Assembly: GCF_020382885.2 (NCBI RefSeq) | Contig: NC_058513.1 | Coordinates: 18,625,641 to 18,689,640 of the forward strand | Length of the DNA stretch: 64,000 nt | Direction: 5' to 3' | DNA from: Scatophagus argus | Lineage: Eukaryota; Chordata; Actinopteri; Scatophagidae | Part shown: positions 1 through 12,579 of the stretch, one piece after another | How positions within the stretch are numbered: the first letter of the stretch is position 1 | Layout: the number at the start of each line of letters is the position of its first letter | Program-made: the position numbers and the translations under genes | Notes under the pieces: model-generated | Seen by the model: only the letters and a program-made list of their open reading frames with translations | What the model was told of the DNA's origin: nothing | Database searches by the model: none

Positions 1-543
1 AATCCATTTTGCAGTTCCCGTGTCACTTTTTAATGTCCTGGCTCCCTGACAGGAACAGACTAAATGTCACAGCGGAGCTAATCACCAAACACTTTGAGAT
101 CCACCATGAAGCATATCACCAACCCCACGGGGAAGATAAAAATGTGACACAAATAATTAACTGACTCGAGACCAAAGTGGAGTGAACCTTTGGAAGGAGA
201 CGTGTGACTTTTAATACATCTCAATAAAGATGTTTTACGGTGAAGAATCTGGCTTGAGCCGAGTTTTAAGAGGGACATCATCAACATCTGGCATCTTGAG
301 GAAGAAGACAGACCTATTAATATTAATATTAATATAACAACACAATGCCAGTATGGTTAGTCATTTAATGGATTTCATGAATTCATTAAGTGAAAATGAA
401 GTCATTCATCAAGCCAAATAATCTGAGCTACACGACTGTGTGCTGATTTTCTCCTGGTAATGAAACTGTAGACAACTTTTTTGCACAAATTCATTCATCA
501 ATAGTAATAGCACAGTAGAATAAAAACAGCACCGTACTGGTTC

Positions 544-598
544 AGAATCCGAAAATCACAATCAGAATTCCTTTATTTACCCCCGAGGGGAAATTCTT
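544..598 (+). repeat. Teleost retroposon-tail-like fragment
   Basis: The segment has an 'atcagaattcctttattta' stretch followed by 'ccccgaggggaaattc', the layout of a very common teleost non-LTR retroposon end. Similar pieces occur near 4308, 39620 (opposite orientation) and 61199 in this window. The family is not assigned. Confidence 0.5.
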
Positions 599-872
599 CT
601 TTCTTACAAACGTTGCAATTTTACCAATCAAGAAAATGAAAAGATAGGAACAGAAAAAATGTCAAATAAAACAAAATATAAAATATAAGATATTTACATA
701 AGCTATGTTCCCTATGAGCCTTATTTTGACTTCTTTTCTGTAAAATGACATGTAAAATAACCCTTTGTTTCTGCTTGAAAATCGAACCTTTGAGACACGA
801 GTGCGACCGCAGCATTTCAGGTAACGCGGTGGGTTGGAGGCACGTGAACGTCCACATGCCATCTCATACAGG

Positions 873-873
<1 letters not shown>

Positions 874-905
<32 letters not shown>
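874..905 (+). repeat. (CA)16 microsatellite
   Basis: Perfect CA dinucleotide run in baiap2 intron 1. A (GT)16 run of the same length follows 155 bp downstream, so the two are inverted copies of each other. Confidence 0.95.
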
Positions 906-907
<2 letters not shown>

Positions 908-1058
908 TCCATCTCACGCTGACAAGCTGTTGGTTTGGTCGGCACCTGAAATATTTATTCTTGCAAGGAGAAAACAAGCTTCTCTACCTGCTCACCAAAG
1001 AATGTTTGGGCTGGTCGGCGAGGCAGATGTTCACTCTGGAAGCATCCGAGTGTGACAA

Positions 1059-1060
<2 letters not shown>

Positions 1061-1092
<32 letters not shown>
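1061..1092 (+). repeat. (GT)16 microsatellite
   Basis: Perfect GT run. It is the inverted partner of the CA run at 874-905. Confidence 0.95.
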
Positions 1093-1094
<2 letters not shown>

Positions 1095-2391
1095 AAGCAT
1101 CACTCTGGAATTCTTCAGTGTGTGTGGTTGTTCACAGTGCTCAGTGCTGGCAGGCAGGCAGGACTGGCTGCCATGTAGCATCAGTTTCTGCAGGGAGGAC
1201 GAGGATCTGGGCTTCTCATTGTGTTTTTTTGTTTTGTTTGTTTTCTGTTTTGGAGGGTTTCTCTGCAGTGTTTTCTTTGTGGAGGCAGCTTGTGAGCAAC
1301 ACTTGACAATTTTCCTCTGGGAAAACAAAGTATTTGCATCAGGTTTGACAGGGAGGCGCAGCCACGAGCCTTCATACAAAGCATGGGTCCATCGTGTGGT
1401 CGGCTGGCACTGCCATACCAACCACAGGACCGCTTCAGTAATGTGCGCTGCACGAGCACCGTCTGATCCGACAGCCTTGTGGCTGAGCTCTGGTTAACGG
1501 AAGGGAAACAAACCCCTTGATGACAGTTGGAAAAACACGGTCAAAAACCTGATGATGACCGTCGCCAAGTAAATGCCAACCTCTGATGAATGCTCTCCTG
1601 AACCACGCTGGTCTTTGAGGGGATCAAAATTACACTTCGAGTCGATCGAGTCATTAATGTTTACGTCAAAGGCGAGTTGCAAGTCTTTTCCAAGCCGTCA
1701 CATCTGAAACTGCTGGACACGAGACTGATGTGTGAAGTTACAGTAACAGAACATTTTTTAAAATGATACTGTTCGTTTGTTTTTATTTTTCCACTGAATC
1801 TGTGACACTAAAGTAGCTGGAAGCGGATTTTGTGTGTGGTGGGCAGAAACACAATTGGCCGCGGCTGCACTGGAAGATTCGCCTGAGAGGTGTGATTAAT
1901 TAATTAAAAGAATAAAGAAATAAATTCTGAACTGCTGTCTCTTCTGTCCTGCATCCAAACCACTTTTGCAGTGGGTTAAAGATCTTCTCAGTTCACAGCC
2001 TGAAAATGTCTCTTTATGCAGAGAAAATGATCCTCTTGCATCTCCCTCTCGTGCTCCCTGTGGTTCATCAGCTTTACATTACACAGCAGGTTTACCAGCA
2101 GCTGAAAGCCAGCAGTGTTTCACTGCAAGGACCACTCATGTAACAGAGAGGGAGAGTGAGGAGGGAGCTGCTAGCCCTCCTCACCAAGGTTAACAGATCC
2201 ATCAGAGCAACACGGCAGCACGTGGACATCATGTCCCCTGACGGATGAGTGATGTGGAACGGAGCCAAAGGTTATACAAGCTGTTAATACTGCAACAAAG
2301 GAGGCAGGCGAGTCCTCAGTCCCTCACTGAATTCCAGTGAGTAAAACCAAAATGGAGAAAATACCTCAGTCTGTATTAAACTGTTTAAGTA

Positions 2392-2581
2392 CACTATATG
2401 GCCAAAGGTTGGTGGACACCTGACCATCACACCTGTACATCCTTCTTTCGTGGACATCCCATGGGCATTAATATAGAGTTGGACCCCACCTCTTCTGTCT
2501 GTGGGAATTTGTGCCCATCGCCATGTTGGACAAGGACGCCTGACTTGCCAATGCTGATTATTAGTCATCATGGAGACCAAT
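2392..2581 (+). mobile_element. Tc1-like DNA transposon fragment, internally deleted
   Basis: It starts with CACTATATGGCCAAA preceded by a TA dinucleotide, followed by 'ggacacctgaccatcac' and 'gggcattaatat...agttgg' blocks. These match what I recall of the terminal inverted repeat and adjacent DNA of common fish Tc1/mariner elements. A later block resembling internal element sequence ('tctgtgggaatttgtgcccat') follows immediately, with the intervening part missing. No transposase frame survives and no second inverted end is visible. It is a dead relic in baiap2 intron 1. Confidence 0.6.
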
Positions 2582-3715
2582 GACTGACAGATTAACGTCT
2601 GTCATGGAAAAATATGTCAAGCAGCTCCTGTCCTCACAATAAAAGCACTGACAGTTGACTGGGGCAGATTTGGCGTACCTCCAGGGATCCAAAAAAAGCA
2701 CAACATGTCGTGTAGATCCAATTCAAGCAGGGCTGACTTGAGTGAAAATACCCAGTAGTTACCTCCCACACATGTGAGCACACAAACACTTGAGAGACCG
2801 AGGCTAAGAAAACAAGCACAATTACAAACACTGTGACCTGGCAGGCGCTGCCACAATGGTGTCGTGAAGGCCGTTTGAGCGCATGTATGAGTGTGTGTGC
2901 ACGTATGTGTGTGTGCGTGAGAGTGTGTGGGTTGAGTCAGAGCCCACATAAACAGCAGCAGGCTCATATCATGTTGGGGCGTAAATTACTGTAAAGCCGA
3001 GCCAACCATGTGGCGCCATTAGAACCTGCCGCGCCTCTCGCTGCCAAGCAGATTAACCAGTAAGAAGGGACCTGGCAACCCCAGCAAGGTGGGAGCGACA
3101 GAGCAGGTGGAGACAAAGACACAATAGGATATTTTTTTAAATGACTGACTGGAAGTAACAGGCGACCGATTCATACGTCTGTTATCGGTGTTTATCAAAT
3201 GACCAGTGAAAGGCAGCTTAAATGTCAGGTACCAGGAAGCAGCTGATTTGCAAGTCAAATAAGTCAGTTGTTGTGAGTTAGGATTTGGTTGAAAACTGAA
3301 AGTATTTCAAATGACTTGGTTACAACAGCATTTCTGTGCACTTCAGGTCATTTCTGGGCTGGGTCTTTGGGTTCGGCCGACACCAGCTTGACAAACGGGT
3401 CTAAGCCTTCGTGCTGTTCCTCTTCCACCCACAATGAAACGTCCTCCTCCTCTCAGAAAAGAAGGACCTACAGGAAGTGACGAGTTACGGTCAGTCACTC
3501 ACACATAAACAAGTCTGTAGACGATCTCTCAAAAGGAAACGGGGCAAAAAACCAAAGCTTGGTTGGTCGTGGACTCCGACCAACAAAAATAAGACCCATC
3601 ACAGTGACCACCGCAAAGACAGTAAACAGCTTCACTGATGATACGCAAAGTTCACCCTCCTGCTGTTTAGATGTGTGTAAACTGGTCGGGAAATGAAGGT
3701 TAACCAGATTATACA

Positions 3716-3725
<10 letters not shown>

Positions 3726-3755
<30 letters not shown>
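3726..3755 (+). repeat. (CA)n microsatellite
   Basis: CA dinucleotide run of about 30 bp directly after a short TC run, in baiap2 intron 1. Confidence 0.9.
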
Positions 3756-3758
<3 letters not shown>

Positions 3759-4307
3759 GAGAGGTCATTTACTCTGGGTGGTCGCCCTGGAAACAGCAAA
3801 GGCTCGTGCGGCGCTGGAGTGCGTTTGGCTACCACTCAGAAGTCAAGGTGACCCCGCCGTCATCAGGTGTCACTGAGTGCGAGTGTGTGACATCCCGTCT
3901 CCATGACCTGCCGTCACACTCCCACTTCTCAGCGTGTCAGCTGGTGTCCACACACACCATCGCCACACGGCGTTTTCAGTCAAACAGCACAGGAACTGAA
4001 GCGCTCTGCTGGCAATCGTCCCGCTTCCCTCAGCTACAGCACATAAAAAACATAACCGATTTTATCTGCATCACAGCAGTTGCTCCTCAGTCGGTGATGG
4101 ACCAGGAATGGCTAACGTCCACCGCACACGACACGTCCTCCTGATTAGATCTCCTGTGTGCTTCATCACAGACTGATAAACAGAGAGGCATTTTTATTCC
4201 CATTAACGCTGATGGAAACTTTTCAAAACAGTACAAATGGATTAAGATGGATGTTACTGATGGCTTCAAGTGCATTCATCTTTTCTTCATGAATGTATTA
4301 TGTAACC

Positions 4308-4350
4308 AGAATCAGAATACTTAATTGATCCCTGGGGGGATTGGCTGAAT
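4308..4350 (+). repeat. Retroposon-tail-like fragment
   Basis: It contains 'ccagaatcagaatactta' followed by 'gatccctggggggatt', the same layout as the fragment at 544. It is a degraded copy of a common teleost retroposon end. Confidence 0.45.
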
Positions 4351-4787
4351 TATAAGAAGTATAACAAGCTCTGCTGATAAGACATCATTTCAACAAAATG
4401 AGGAAAACCTTTGTGAGCAAAGTGAAAGCGTGTGCTCTTGCTGTTAGAAACACGTGAAAGTTTGAGTATCTGTTTCTACTGCGCTGCTGTTGATCTGAGG
4501 CTACGCGCGTCAGATTCAGCTGCGTTTCTTTGCCACTACGCAGTGGAAGCAGTGGAGAACATCACTGTGAGAAAAGGCAGCAGAGATCCCACTGCAGCAC
4601 TAACTGTACGTGGGAGTTATAAGCTCGTGTGCACATTACGGCCATCAGTGTTTTGCTGCTGTCCCTCATTATTCTGTTTCCCAGGAAATGGACATTATTT
4701 GCTTGTGCTCAGTCAGTGTGACAATCAGTGCGCTAAAGCTGAACCGCTTCAACACCCTCAGGAGATGTAAATTCAGTCCCTATCTGC

Positions 4788-4811
4788 TGTGTGTGTGTGT
4801 GTGTGTGTGTG
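4788..4811 (+). repeat. (TG)n microsatellite
   Basis: TG dinucleotide run of about 24 bp at the edge of the G+C-rich island of baiap2 intron 1. Confidence 0.9.
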
Positions 4812-4928
4812 AGAACTCTGCCAATTTCCCTTTCAGATGAGCTCTTATCTGCGTGCAGACGAGCAGAGGCAGAGTCAGCGCCCCCTATTCCACACATGCA
4901 GCTTCAGAAGGAGACAGGATGGAGGGGG

Positions 4929-5158
4929 CACTTCCGCCGCCATATATGGGAGTGCTGGAATCCCCCCCCCCCCCGCTCCTCCTCTTCCTCCCTCCGCCCT
5001 CCCGTGACAGGGCAACCCATCTTCATGCGCCTCACGTTCGGCTGGCAGGCTGGTGGGCGAAGCGGGAGAGAGGAGGTGACAGGAGGGAGGGAGGGAGGGA
5101 GGAAGTCTCCGCTGCCATCATGTGAACGAAGGTGATTATCATCACGCCAGTGACGTAA
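4929..5158. promoter_or_regulatory. Candidate intronic enhancer/promoter: ETS + CArG + CRE-like sites
   Basis: A G+C-rich island inside baiap2 intron 1 holds a perfect CArG box, CCATATATGG at 4940-4949. It is directly preceded by an ETS-type core (CACTTCCG, reverse GGAAGTG) at 4929-4936. A CRE-like TGACGTAA lies at 5151-5158. Between them are a 13-base C run (4962-4974) and a GGGA tandem (5083-5102). CArG with an adjacent ETS site is the known layout of serum response elements bound by SRF and ternary complex factors. Function here is inferred from motifs only; an internal promoter or enhancer of baiap2 would fit. Confidence 0.35.
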
Positions 5159-5506
5159 CTGATTTGTTCGAGACCACTCGTCTGTCATTTACACGCGCCA
5201 CACATGTGAATGAGCATATGCTCTGAAGAACACGTATGTTCATACAGAAATATCTCTGGCAAGGTCCGGATTTCGACAGATGAAGATGGGAGGAAGCGAT
5301 TCTTTTCAGGAATGTTTCCTGTGACGTATAAACACGCCAGGATGTGCTGATGTAGGACTGTGTGTGGGTGTGTGTGATGCCTAAATAATAATAATAATTT
5401 CAGTTTTAAATCTCTCCGGCACCTCCTCATCCCTCCTTTTCCCCTTCCAACCCCAGATGTGGATTAAATGTCACTCTGGTGCGACATCTCCAATCAAACT
5501 CAGAAG

Positions 5507-5533
5507 CACACACACACACACACACACACACAT
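5507..5533 (+). repeat. (CA)n microsatellite
   Basis: CA dinucleotide run of about 27 bp, followed at a short distance by a C-rich run. Confidence 0.9.
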
Positions 5534-8500
5534 ACTGCAGCAGGAAATTCCTCTCAACCCCCCCCCAATTAGAGTCAGAAAAGAGTAGTGGATTCACATT
5601 TTAGCCTCCTCACTCGGCTTCCATTCATTCTGTTCCATCCTGTCTCGTCTCGTTGGAGATCCATCCCTGTAGCTTTCCTTTCATCCTCTGCCAACCTCCA
5701 GCTCCCTGACAGCCTCCACTTCTCCTCCCAGATCTCCCTTAGATAACTTATCCATTAGATAACTTCCAGATGTGCTGAAGGCTGCTGATGCACTGCACGC
5801 CACACAGCAGATGCCAACAGTTATGTTATATGACGGCTATGAAAGCTGTGTCGTAACACAACAGTAAGAGCTAACAATAAAAACGGAGAGCACCACATGC
5901 TGCTGCACCTGATGCCTTCTGGGTGCTGATTTTTGGTCCGCGTCGTGTTTAAAAAATGGCAGAGAATCCCTGACAGAGCGACAGGTGGGAGAGCTGATGA
6001 TTTCAGCGGCTCCAGGACATGTCGAAACAGAGAAAACAGATTCTGGCTCATGATCGTGATTAAATAGATTGTGGCTTTATTTTTGACCAGATCACCCACA
6101 CCCAAAGTGAGTTACGCTAAAAGACAATACATGAGGTGCATGCAGTGATTTTGGCTACTAAGGGACACCACCACAAGGCTAATGTGCCGAATGTTCCACT
6201 TTCCTCACCAGCTAGCAGCCAGCTTTGACGTGTCCTGCAGATGAAGCAGGCAGCTGGCTTATCCAGAAGCTAAAAGGGCTACAGGTGTGCTGAGCTGCAG
6301 AGCTGGTGATGATTCTCAATAAGGTCATCAGTGCCTGATGAAGGTTAAAGTGAGCGAGTGCAGCTCTGCACCTCGTGCTACCTGTCTGCACTGTTCCCCT
6401 CTTACGTAACACACTCGAACACCTCACAACCCTGTCAGCCAGCGTCACCGTGACGCTCGCAAAAAACGCTGCTGCCCAAGGACCAGCAGCAAGGCAGAAC
6501 GCTAGAGCCAAGCCTGAAGCTTGAGTGGGCGCAGAATTCTGCGGGGAACACAAGCGCAAAGCCGGCGCCGTAGCTCCGAACTGAGACAAAAGAGGTGAAC
6601 GCAGTGTGACTAATCAGAGAGGAGAAGTCAGTGGTTTGAAACAATCACACAGGAGAAATCCTGCCTTAGCAGAGCATTTACATTCGATATGCTTCCTTCC
6701 ACATGAGCACAGACACTGGGGGCCTGGTTTCGCCTCAAACAGCCTCAAACATGAACCAGGTCTGGCCACTGCTGAGGTTTTCACACGACACCAAGACATC
6801 TTATCTTAGTGTGAAAGAGGGAAGAGGGAGGTAATCAAACACACTGATGGAGCTTTCTGCCAAAAACCGCTCTCTTCCTCAGTCCATCAGCTGCTGCACT
6901 TCATCGTTTCCCCAGCACATGTGCTGCCTCTGACCTGCAGCGCTCCACCCACAACTACACCCTCATGAGCTGCACAACAACCAACTGATCAGACAACAAT
7001 CCAGTGAAAGCTTATGAAATCATGGCTCCATAAAAACAGAAATGTAATATCTGTGTTCCGTCCCAGTATCTTTGAGAAAGCAGCTGCAAAATGACTACTG
7101 TTGACTGTAATTCTCTGTATTTTATCCACTGGGCTAAGAAATGAAAAGGCTCTGGAGAGAAGAAAAAACCTGAACAGACTGTACTCGTGTGACTGTGGGG
7201 ATAAAGTGTTCAGTAACATTACGCACAACCCCCACACATCGGACCAAAATCCCTCCTTTGAGAACAAATACTTCTGGCTTCGCATGAGCACAGCCTGGTG
7301 TCTCGCACAGACTGGACTTGATAATGTTTACGGAGGGATTCACGGCTCTGATCGCTTTAGGATGCTCCAAGGGGACACTCAGGAAATACAAATAGCAAAA
7401 CACTTAAGGACAGACTAATAATAAGAGACCAAGGAAACATCTTCAGATGTCTGGTGTTGCTCCTCAGTCGGTGAGCAGCACTGCTTTATGGCAGCGTAGG
7501 ACTTCAGGATTTGCGCTGGTCTGATGCCGCTTTGATGAGTCTTAAGTGTTTTTGGTACTTAATCCACTGAATTACCCAAAAATATTACATTCCCATCTGG
7601 TTACTGCTTTAAATGAGCAATTGATTCATGAACCGTACTATGTTCTGATGGTAACGGTCCATCACTGATCTACCAGAACATAAATAAACATAAACAAAAA
7701 CATAAACATATCTGCATCAGCATAAATGATGTTTTTACATGCCAGAAAGATGCTTGAGGCAATGGGGTGAAGAAAACTGGCTGACAGATCAACATTGAAG
7801 CTTCTTTACTGCCCAGCATGAGAACCAGCCCCCAAAAGTCCAGTCGGGTTCTCCTCATGGATATCGCTGTGCCACACATCAGAACAGACCATTTTATCAG
7901 CTGACGCCATCTGGCCTCAAACGCATCGAGATCCTCCACGAGGAGCCGCAGGGCGTGATGGGCAGAAGGCAGAGGGAGAAACAAGCCCATACAAAGACAG
8001 CATGAAAATCAATGAGCTGACCAGCTGATATCTCGACAATCCAGTCCCTCCGCCGAACGCGTCAGAGACGACCTCACAGCAGCCTCGCCCTGACATCCAA
8101 GCTACAGTCAACACAGCAGAGCCTGCAGCGCTGCTGGGATTACAACGCTTGGCTCAATACACTCCTGAGCAAACATACAGATGGTGCTTGTTCAGCAACC
8201 ACAACAACCTGAGGAAACAGTTTACCCACACTGGCAGTGGGTTTTACACACACACACACGTCTCTCTGCAGCATTGTCAGCTTCAACAAACTGAATCCAG
8301 GGGGACGTTTTAACTGACATGTCAACACACACCCAGGGGTGAATTCCTTTCATTATTTGCATTTTCTGGAGTGAAACTGTGTACCATTACAGAGCCAGAT
8401 GAAGTGGCAGCCAGTCCACAGTACAGCACGGGTGCCGACAAACAGGCCACACACACACACACACACAGTCGTGAGACACTACCCACAAACACAGTTGCAT

Positions 8501-10118
8501 CCGTCAACGTGAGTCATCCAGAAATGACATCTCTTGCTTTGGCAGCAGAGCAGTTGGATGAAAGCTTTGGTTCACTTGGTTTCACTTATTGTGTTCTGCC
8601 AGTTAGTAGTTTAATAAAGAAGGAAAGCAAACAGCATTCGAGGCTGCTGGAAACAAAATTGGACTGGGGAAGGGTCGTCAGGCTCAGGTCATGTGATCAG
8701 TTACTTCATCAGTGAGTATTTTGATGCACATCCAGCTGAAACATTCTGTGGCATTAGAATCAACTGGCGGACGTTTGTCCTCTCTGAACACTTTCTGTTT
8801 GCCACCTGACGTTGTGTTGCGTAACTGATGCTCCTGATCCCCATCTTTATACCGCATGATTAAATGGCTGACATTTGTCATCTGTGCCGTCGCCCATCAG
8901 TGGAGTAGCAGACCTGAGTCTTATCTAATCTAATGGGAGCTGGCACCTCTGGGCCTCTTCATCCTCCGCGCCTTTGATGAATTAATAAAGGCCTGTTAGC
9001 TTCTCTCCACGCGGCCTCACACAAAGCTAGGCTAACCTCATCGGATGGGCTCAGAAACGCCCCCGGGCCTCGCCACTGCAGCACACGTGCGAGCATCAGC
9101 CCCCAGCAGCGGGTCAGACCGGCAGCGGCGCTCTGCTTCCCCTCACTCCTGCTGCGTCCGTAATGATGCAGCCTGCTGATGGCAGGAAGAAACCCCACTG
9201 CTGCGTTTCTACAGGATGCCATTTTCATGGTCGACCCTCTCCTGCTAATACTGACAGCTTCTCCTTCCTTCAGGAGTTTGAGCCATCTTCTGTTTTTCTA
9301 ATTGTTAAGTCTATAAAATATCAGAAAATAATGAAAAACGCCCATCAGCTTGCTTTGATATGTAACAGACAAAGCAGATCCTGATCCTGATTCTGATACC
9401 TGAACTTTGCACACTGGACGATGGACAGCAGGGATGTGAGGAAACATCGACACACCTGAGTACTGCAATCTGTCCTATTGTGACGCTGTGTCTTTTTAAA
9501 GTAATGGCTTACATGCAAGGATTTGTGTTGCGATTAAACTCCTGACCAACAGGTGGCAGTGTTGTAATCCATTTTCAGCCATTTCACCCCAAAGTAACGT
9601 TGACTGACACAGGAAGAAGGACATCACATCCCCAGTGGGAACGTGGGGACCACAGACCTGTGAAACAATATTTGGCCTTGCTTACAGCATCCCAACAGTC
9701 TGAATCACACCGGGTGCCTCAGGATACTGAACGCACCACAGCCCCAGGTGTGCTGGGAAGGAGCAGGCTGGCTGGTGCACCCAATCCAGTGTTATCAGGA
9801 GGTGTTGTGGTTCTGGGACGAGTATCAGAACGAGCCCATGCTGGAAAAGCTGGAAACTGATGCTTTTTTCCTGATAAATGACTTTAAGCAATCATTTATT
9901 GTCACCACTACTAACTTTCAACTAATTCCTTCAGGAGTACCTTTCAGAGACGGCGTCCTCACACACCACAGCACCTGTTCACATTCACACCTCCTCCTCC
10001 TCCTCTCTTCTGTGGTTTCTCTCCAGCTATTAGCGATCCACAGAAACCTCCCACAGGTCACAACCTCAGCCTGCTGCTGGTGTATTGATCCCTCATTAGA
10101 GCCTTTTCAGGGAAAAAA

Positions 10119-10124
<6 letters not shown>

Positions 10125-10150
<26 letters not shown>
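10125..10150 (+). repeat. (TG)n microsatellite
   Basis: TG run of about 26 bp followed by 'acatgc' and a second short TG run, in baiap2 intron 1. Confidence 0.9.
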
Positions 10151-11190
10151 ACATGCGTGTGTGTGTTTTCACGCTGCTGGCCACTGACTCTGACTCCTAT
10201 CATTTCTTTGGTGACCTAAATTCTCATGTCAGGTTACACCACCCTGTCTGTGCCACACAGGGATGCGTGAACTGTCCCTGACCTGACCCTGCAGTACACC
10301 TGTGGTTCAGTAAGCACACACGCCCTCTTCCTCCTCCTCCTCCATCCACCAACCCCTCTCCTCCACCAAGGAGCCTCTCAGCGCCCCGGCTCTCTGAGCG
10401 GAGGAGTGTGGAACTGTGACGAGTTTCCTCACATGAAGGAAAAGCCCTCGTTGTGCCACGGCTGCTGAAATTCAGCTCACCTGGACAGGTGCCCTGAGTG
10501 CAGTGAAAGTGAGGAGCAACACCACCCAACCGCCGCCGCCGCCACCCACGCCTGCCTCTGCTGAAGAGGAGCTTTGTTGAGCAAATGACAAAGGAGGACC
10601 CGGGTGTTTGTCACCCTTTAGCCTCTCAGGTTTCAGGGAGAGTGGGAAAGTCCGTTCAGCAGGTGGTGTTTTCTTCCTGCTGACACGAGACTGAACTTTG
10701 GGACGTTAGCGGAAGCAAAGTCACTTCAGTTTCTCCAGAGGGTATCATCAACTAAACATTCATCTGTTCCCACCGATAAAGACCCCAAACGAAGACCCCC
10801 CCACATCCAGCCTCCTGTCTGCTGCCCGGGGCCAAGCTGTCACTGTGGACTCAGCGGGTGAAACTAACGCGCGTCCTACCCGGAGACAGAGAGGATCCAC
10901 TGGTCCGTACGCGCCCGGTTACCCCGTCACAGCCCCGTTAAGTGACACCAGTGACACACGGTGACTAAACGGCGACCCTTAATGAAAACGATCGGCAGCC
11001 TTTGTGGACTAACACGAACCTCTGTGGTCATTTCTTAATCAGAATCACTTCACAGCATAACCGAACAGAACAATTAAGACTGAGTCAACTGAGTCAGAGT
11101 TCTCCGCTGTCTGTCCTCTGTCAGCCTCCTCTCCGGCCGTCCACCGGTGCAGCAGGTGTCCCTCCCAAACTACCAAACTGTCCTTCTTAC

Positions 11191-11238
11191 CTTGTAGACA
11201 TTCTCCGTGATACGGTGCACCTCGTCGGTCCGGGACAT
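11191..11238 (-). CDS. baiap2: BAIAP2 / IRSp53, first coding exon (partial gene)
   Basis: Brain-specific angiogenesis inhibitor 1-associated protein 2 (IRSp53) links Rac/Cdc42 to actin regulators. Its N-terminal IMD (inverse BAR) domain binds and curves the plasma membrane in filopodia, lamellipodia and synapses. This exon encodes 16 residues beginning MSRTDEVHRITENVYK, which closely match the human start (MSLSRSEEMHRLTENVYK) and form the beginning of IMD helix 1. It ends in AAG followed by a good donor (gtaag). An in-frame upstream ATG at 11263-11265 would add nine residues; MSRT was preferred because it aligns with the human start. The rest of the gene lies left of position 1. Whether this is the a or b teleost copy, or a paralogue such as baiap2l1/l2, cannot be settled from 16 residues, but neighbouring chmp6 supports baiap2 because the two are neighbours in human. 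Confidence 0.8.
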
Positions 11239-11389
11239 CCTTGTGGGAGCGTCGGTCAGAACCATAGACTAAGATGTGCTTTGCGGTGAGCTTGAGGTTT
11301 GGAGGTTGGTTTCCGAACTGTTGGCGGGGGGATCGCGGCTCCTGTCTGCGCTGACTGAGAGACGAGCTCGTCTGGCCGTGGGATCCCAG

Positions 11390-11397
11390 CTTTTATA
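11390..11397 (-). promoter_or_regulatory. baiap2: TATA box of baiap2 promoter
   Basis: On the minus strand TATAAAAG lies about 150 bp upstream of the MSRT start codon in a G+C-rich stretch (11270-11500). Transcription from about 30 bp downstream would leave a 5' UTR of roughly 120 nt. The sequence GGACTTTCC directly upstream resembles an NF-kB-type site, though it lacks the third leading G. Confidence 0.5.
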
Positions 11398-11499
11398 GGA
11401 AAGTCCTCCGCTGCGCCCACACCGGCTCCCCACGCAGCCACTCAGCCCGTCGGTGCCTGTCGGTTGGAGCGCAGAGGCGGACTCACTTGGAGAGGGGCG

Positions 11500-12579
11500 G
11501 TGCTCCCTTCACGGACAGTGGGAAATGGAGCCACTTGCGACCTGAGCGATGGGACCTAAAATGATGAATGAAGATGTTGGTGAAAATATGGTTGATTTAG
11601 ATTTAAGGAGGACAATAAGGACAGTCGGAACGCTGAGGTAAACAACAGAGGATTTCATTCCAGATATCTGAATTTGTGAACACGAACATGTATCTAAAGG
11701 AACCCCCGCTGACCTGGAAGCTGGACCCTCTTCAGAACGGGGCCTCAAGATCCGCTAATAAAGCAGGGCTCGATTTACCTGCACGTTTTCAGTCAATGTT
11801 TTAAGCTGAGCTGAATCAGTCAATAAACATCCTGTGTCAGCAGGAAGTGAGACAGTAGGCAGGAGTTTTTGAATTTTTATCCCAGTCGTGCTCTCTGATG
11901 CACCTGTCGCGTATTCAGGTGTGCAGAGTTTTATACCAACTTCTCCTGAAGAAGTTAGTATTTCTCTTAACAATATCCTTTAAAAGTCAAATATTTATAA
12001 TGTACTCCCTTCTGCCACTCTCCCATCTGCCTGTTGACCAGCCGCCATCATCACATCGTTATTATGGTCAATGAACCCTCATCGGAGGGTTAACAAATGC
12101 TATTTACGACGGTGCCCTGAATGCAGCACAGTATTTAAACAAGCCACGCCCCCTCCGCTGTGTCACACGCTGCCCACGCGCCGCCTCTGCTACAACCATT
12201 CAGAGGATCTGACCGAGTACCCGTCCAGGAGCCGGAGCAGAGTCTAATTTTAGAGCAACCGAAACATCCCATCGCCGCCGTGATGCTCCTTCCGTCCGGG
12301 CTGCACCTCCTGCGGCTCCAGGCCGTGGGTTTTCCCGCTGTGGGTGCTGTGGTTGGGGCTGTCACACACACCTGTCTGCTATCCTGCTCCCCTTGTGGCT
12401 CGGTGGACTCTGGTGGGTCTGAGTGGGACGCAGCCGAGGGCCTTTGGACGAGACAGAGGACAGTCACACCTTTATTTAAAGAGACAAAACAGATGAGATA
12501 TTTTAGGAGGAATAAGCCACAACAGACCCCACAGTCAGTCCACCCGTCAAGTGTACTTAATGGAGTAAGATACAGATCG
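11500..12579. other. Intergenic, upstream of baiap2
   Basis: No gene recognised. The stretch separates the baiap2 promoter from the downstream flank of chmp6. Open frames on both strands show no domain and drift in composition. The 218-codon plus-strand frame at 12160-12816 runs into a repeat element and is rejected as a gene. Confidence 0.6.

Larger units (their letters stand above)
1..11190 (-). other. baiap2: baiap2 intron 1 (partial), no exon seen
   Basis: This stretch lies downstream (leftwards) of the first coding exon of baiap2 and is read as its first intron. The expected second exon, encoding the conserved TIMEQFNP-type continuation of the IMD domain, was not found on the minus strand, so it should lie to the left of the window. 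The stretch holds microsatellites, retroposon-like fragments, a Tc1-like fragment near 2.4 kb and a G+C-rich island with regulatory-looking motifs near 4.9-5.2 kb, listed separately. Open frames here are short, repeat-rich and not protein-like. Confidence 0.7.

Noticed and set aside
745-1497. Plus-strand open frame of 250 codons
   Set aside because: It spans two microsatellites (runs of His/Thr and Cys/Val) and has no protein-like pattern.
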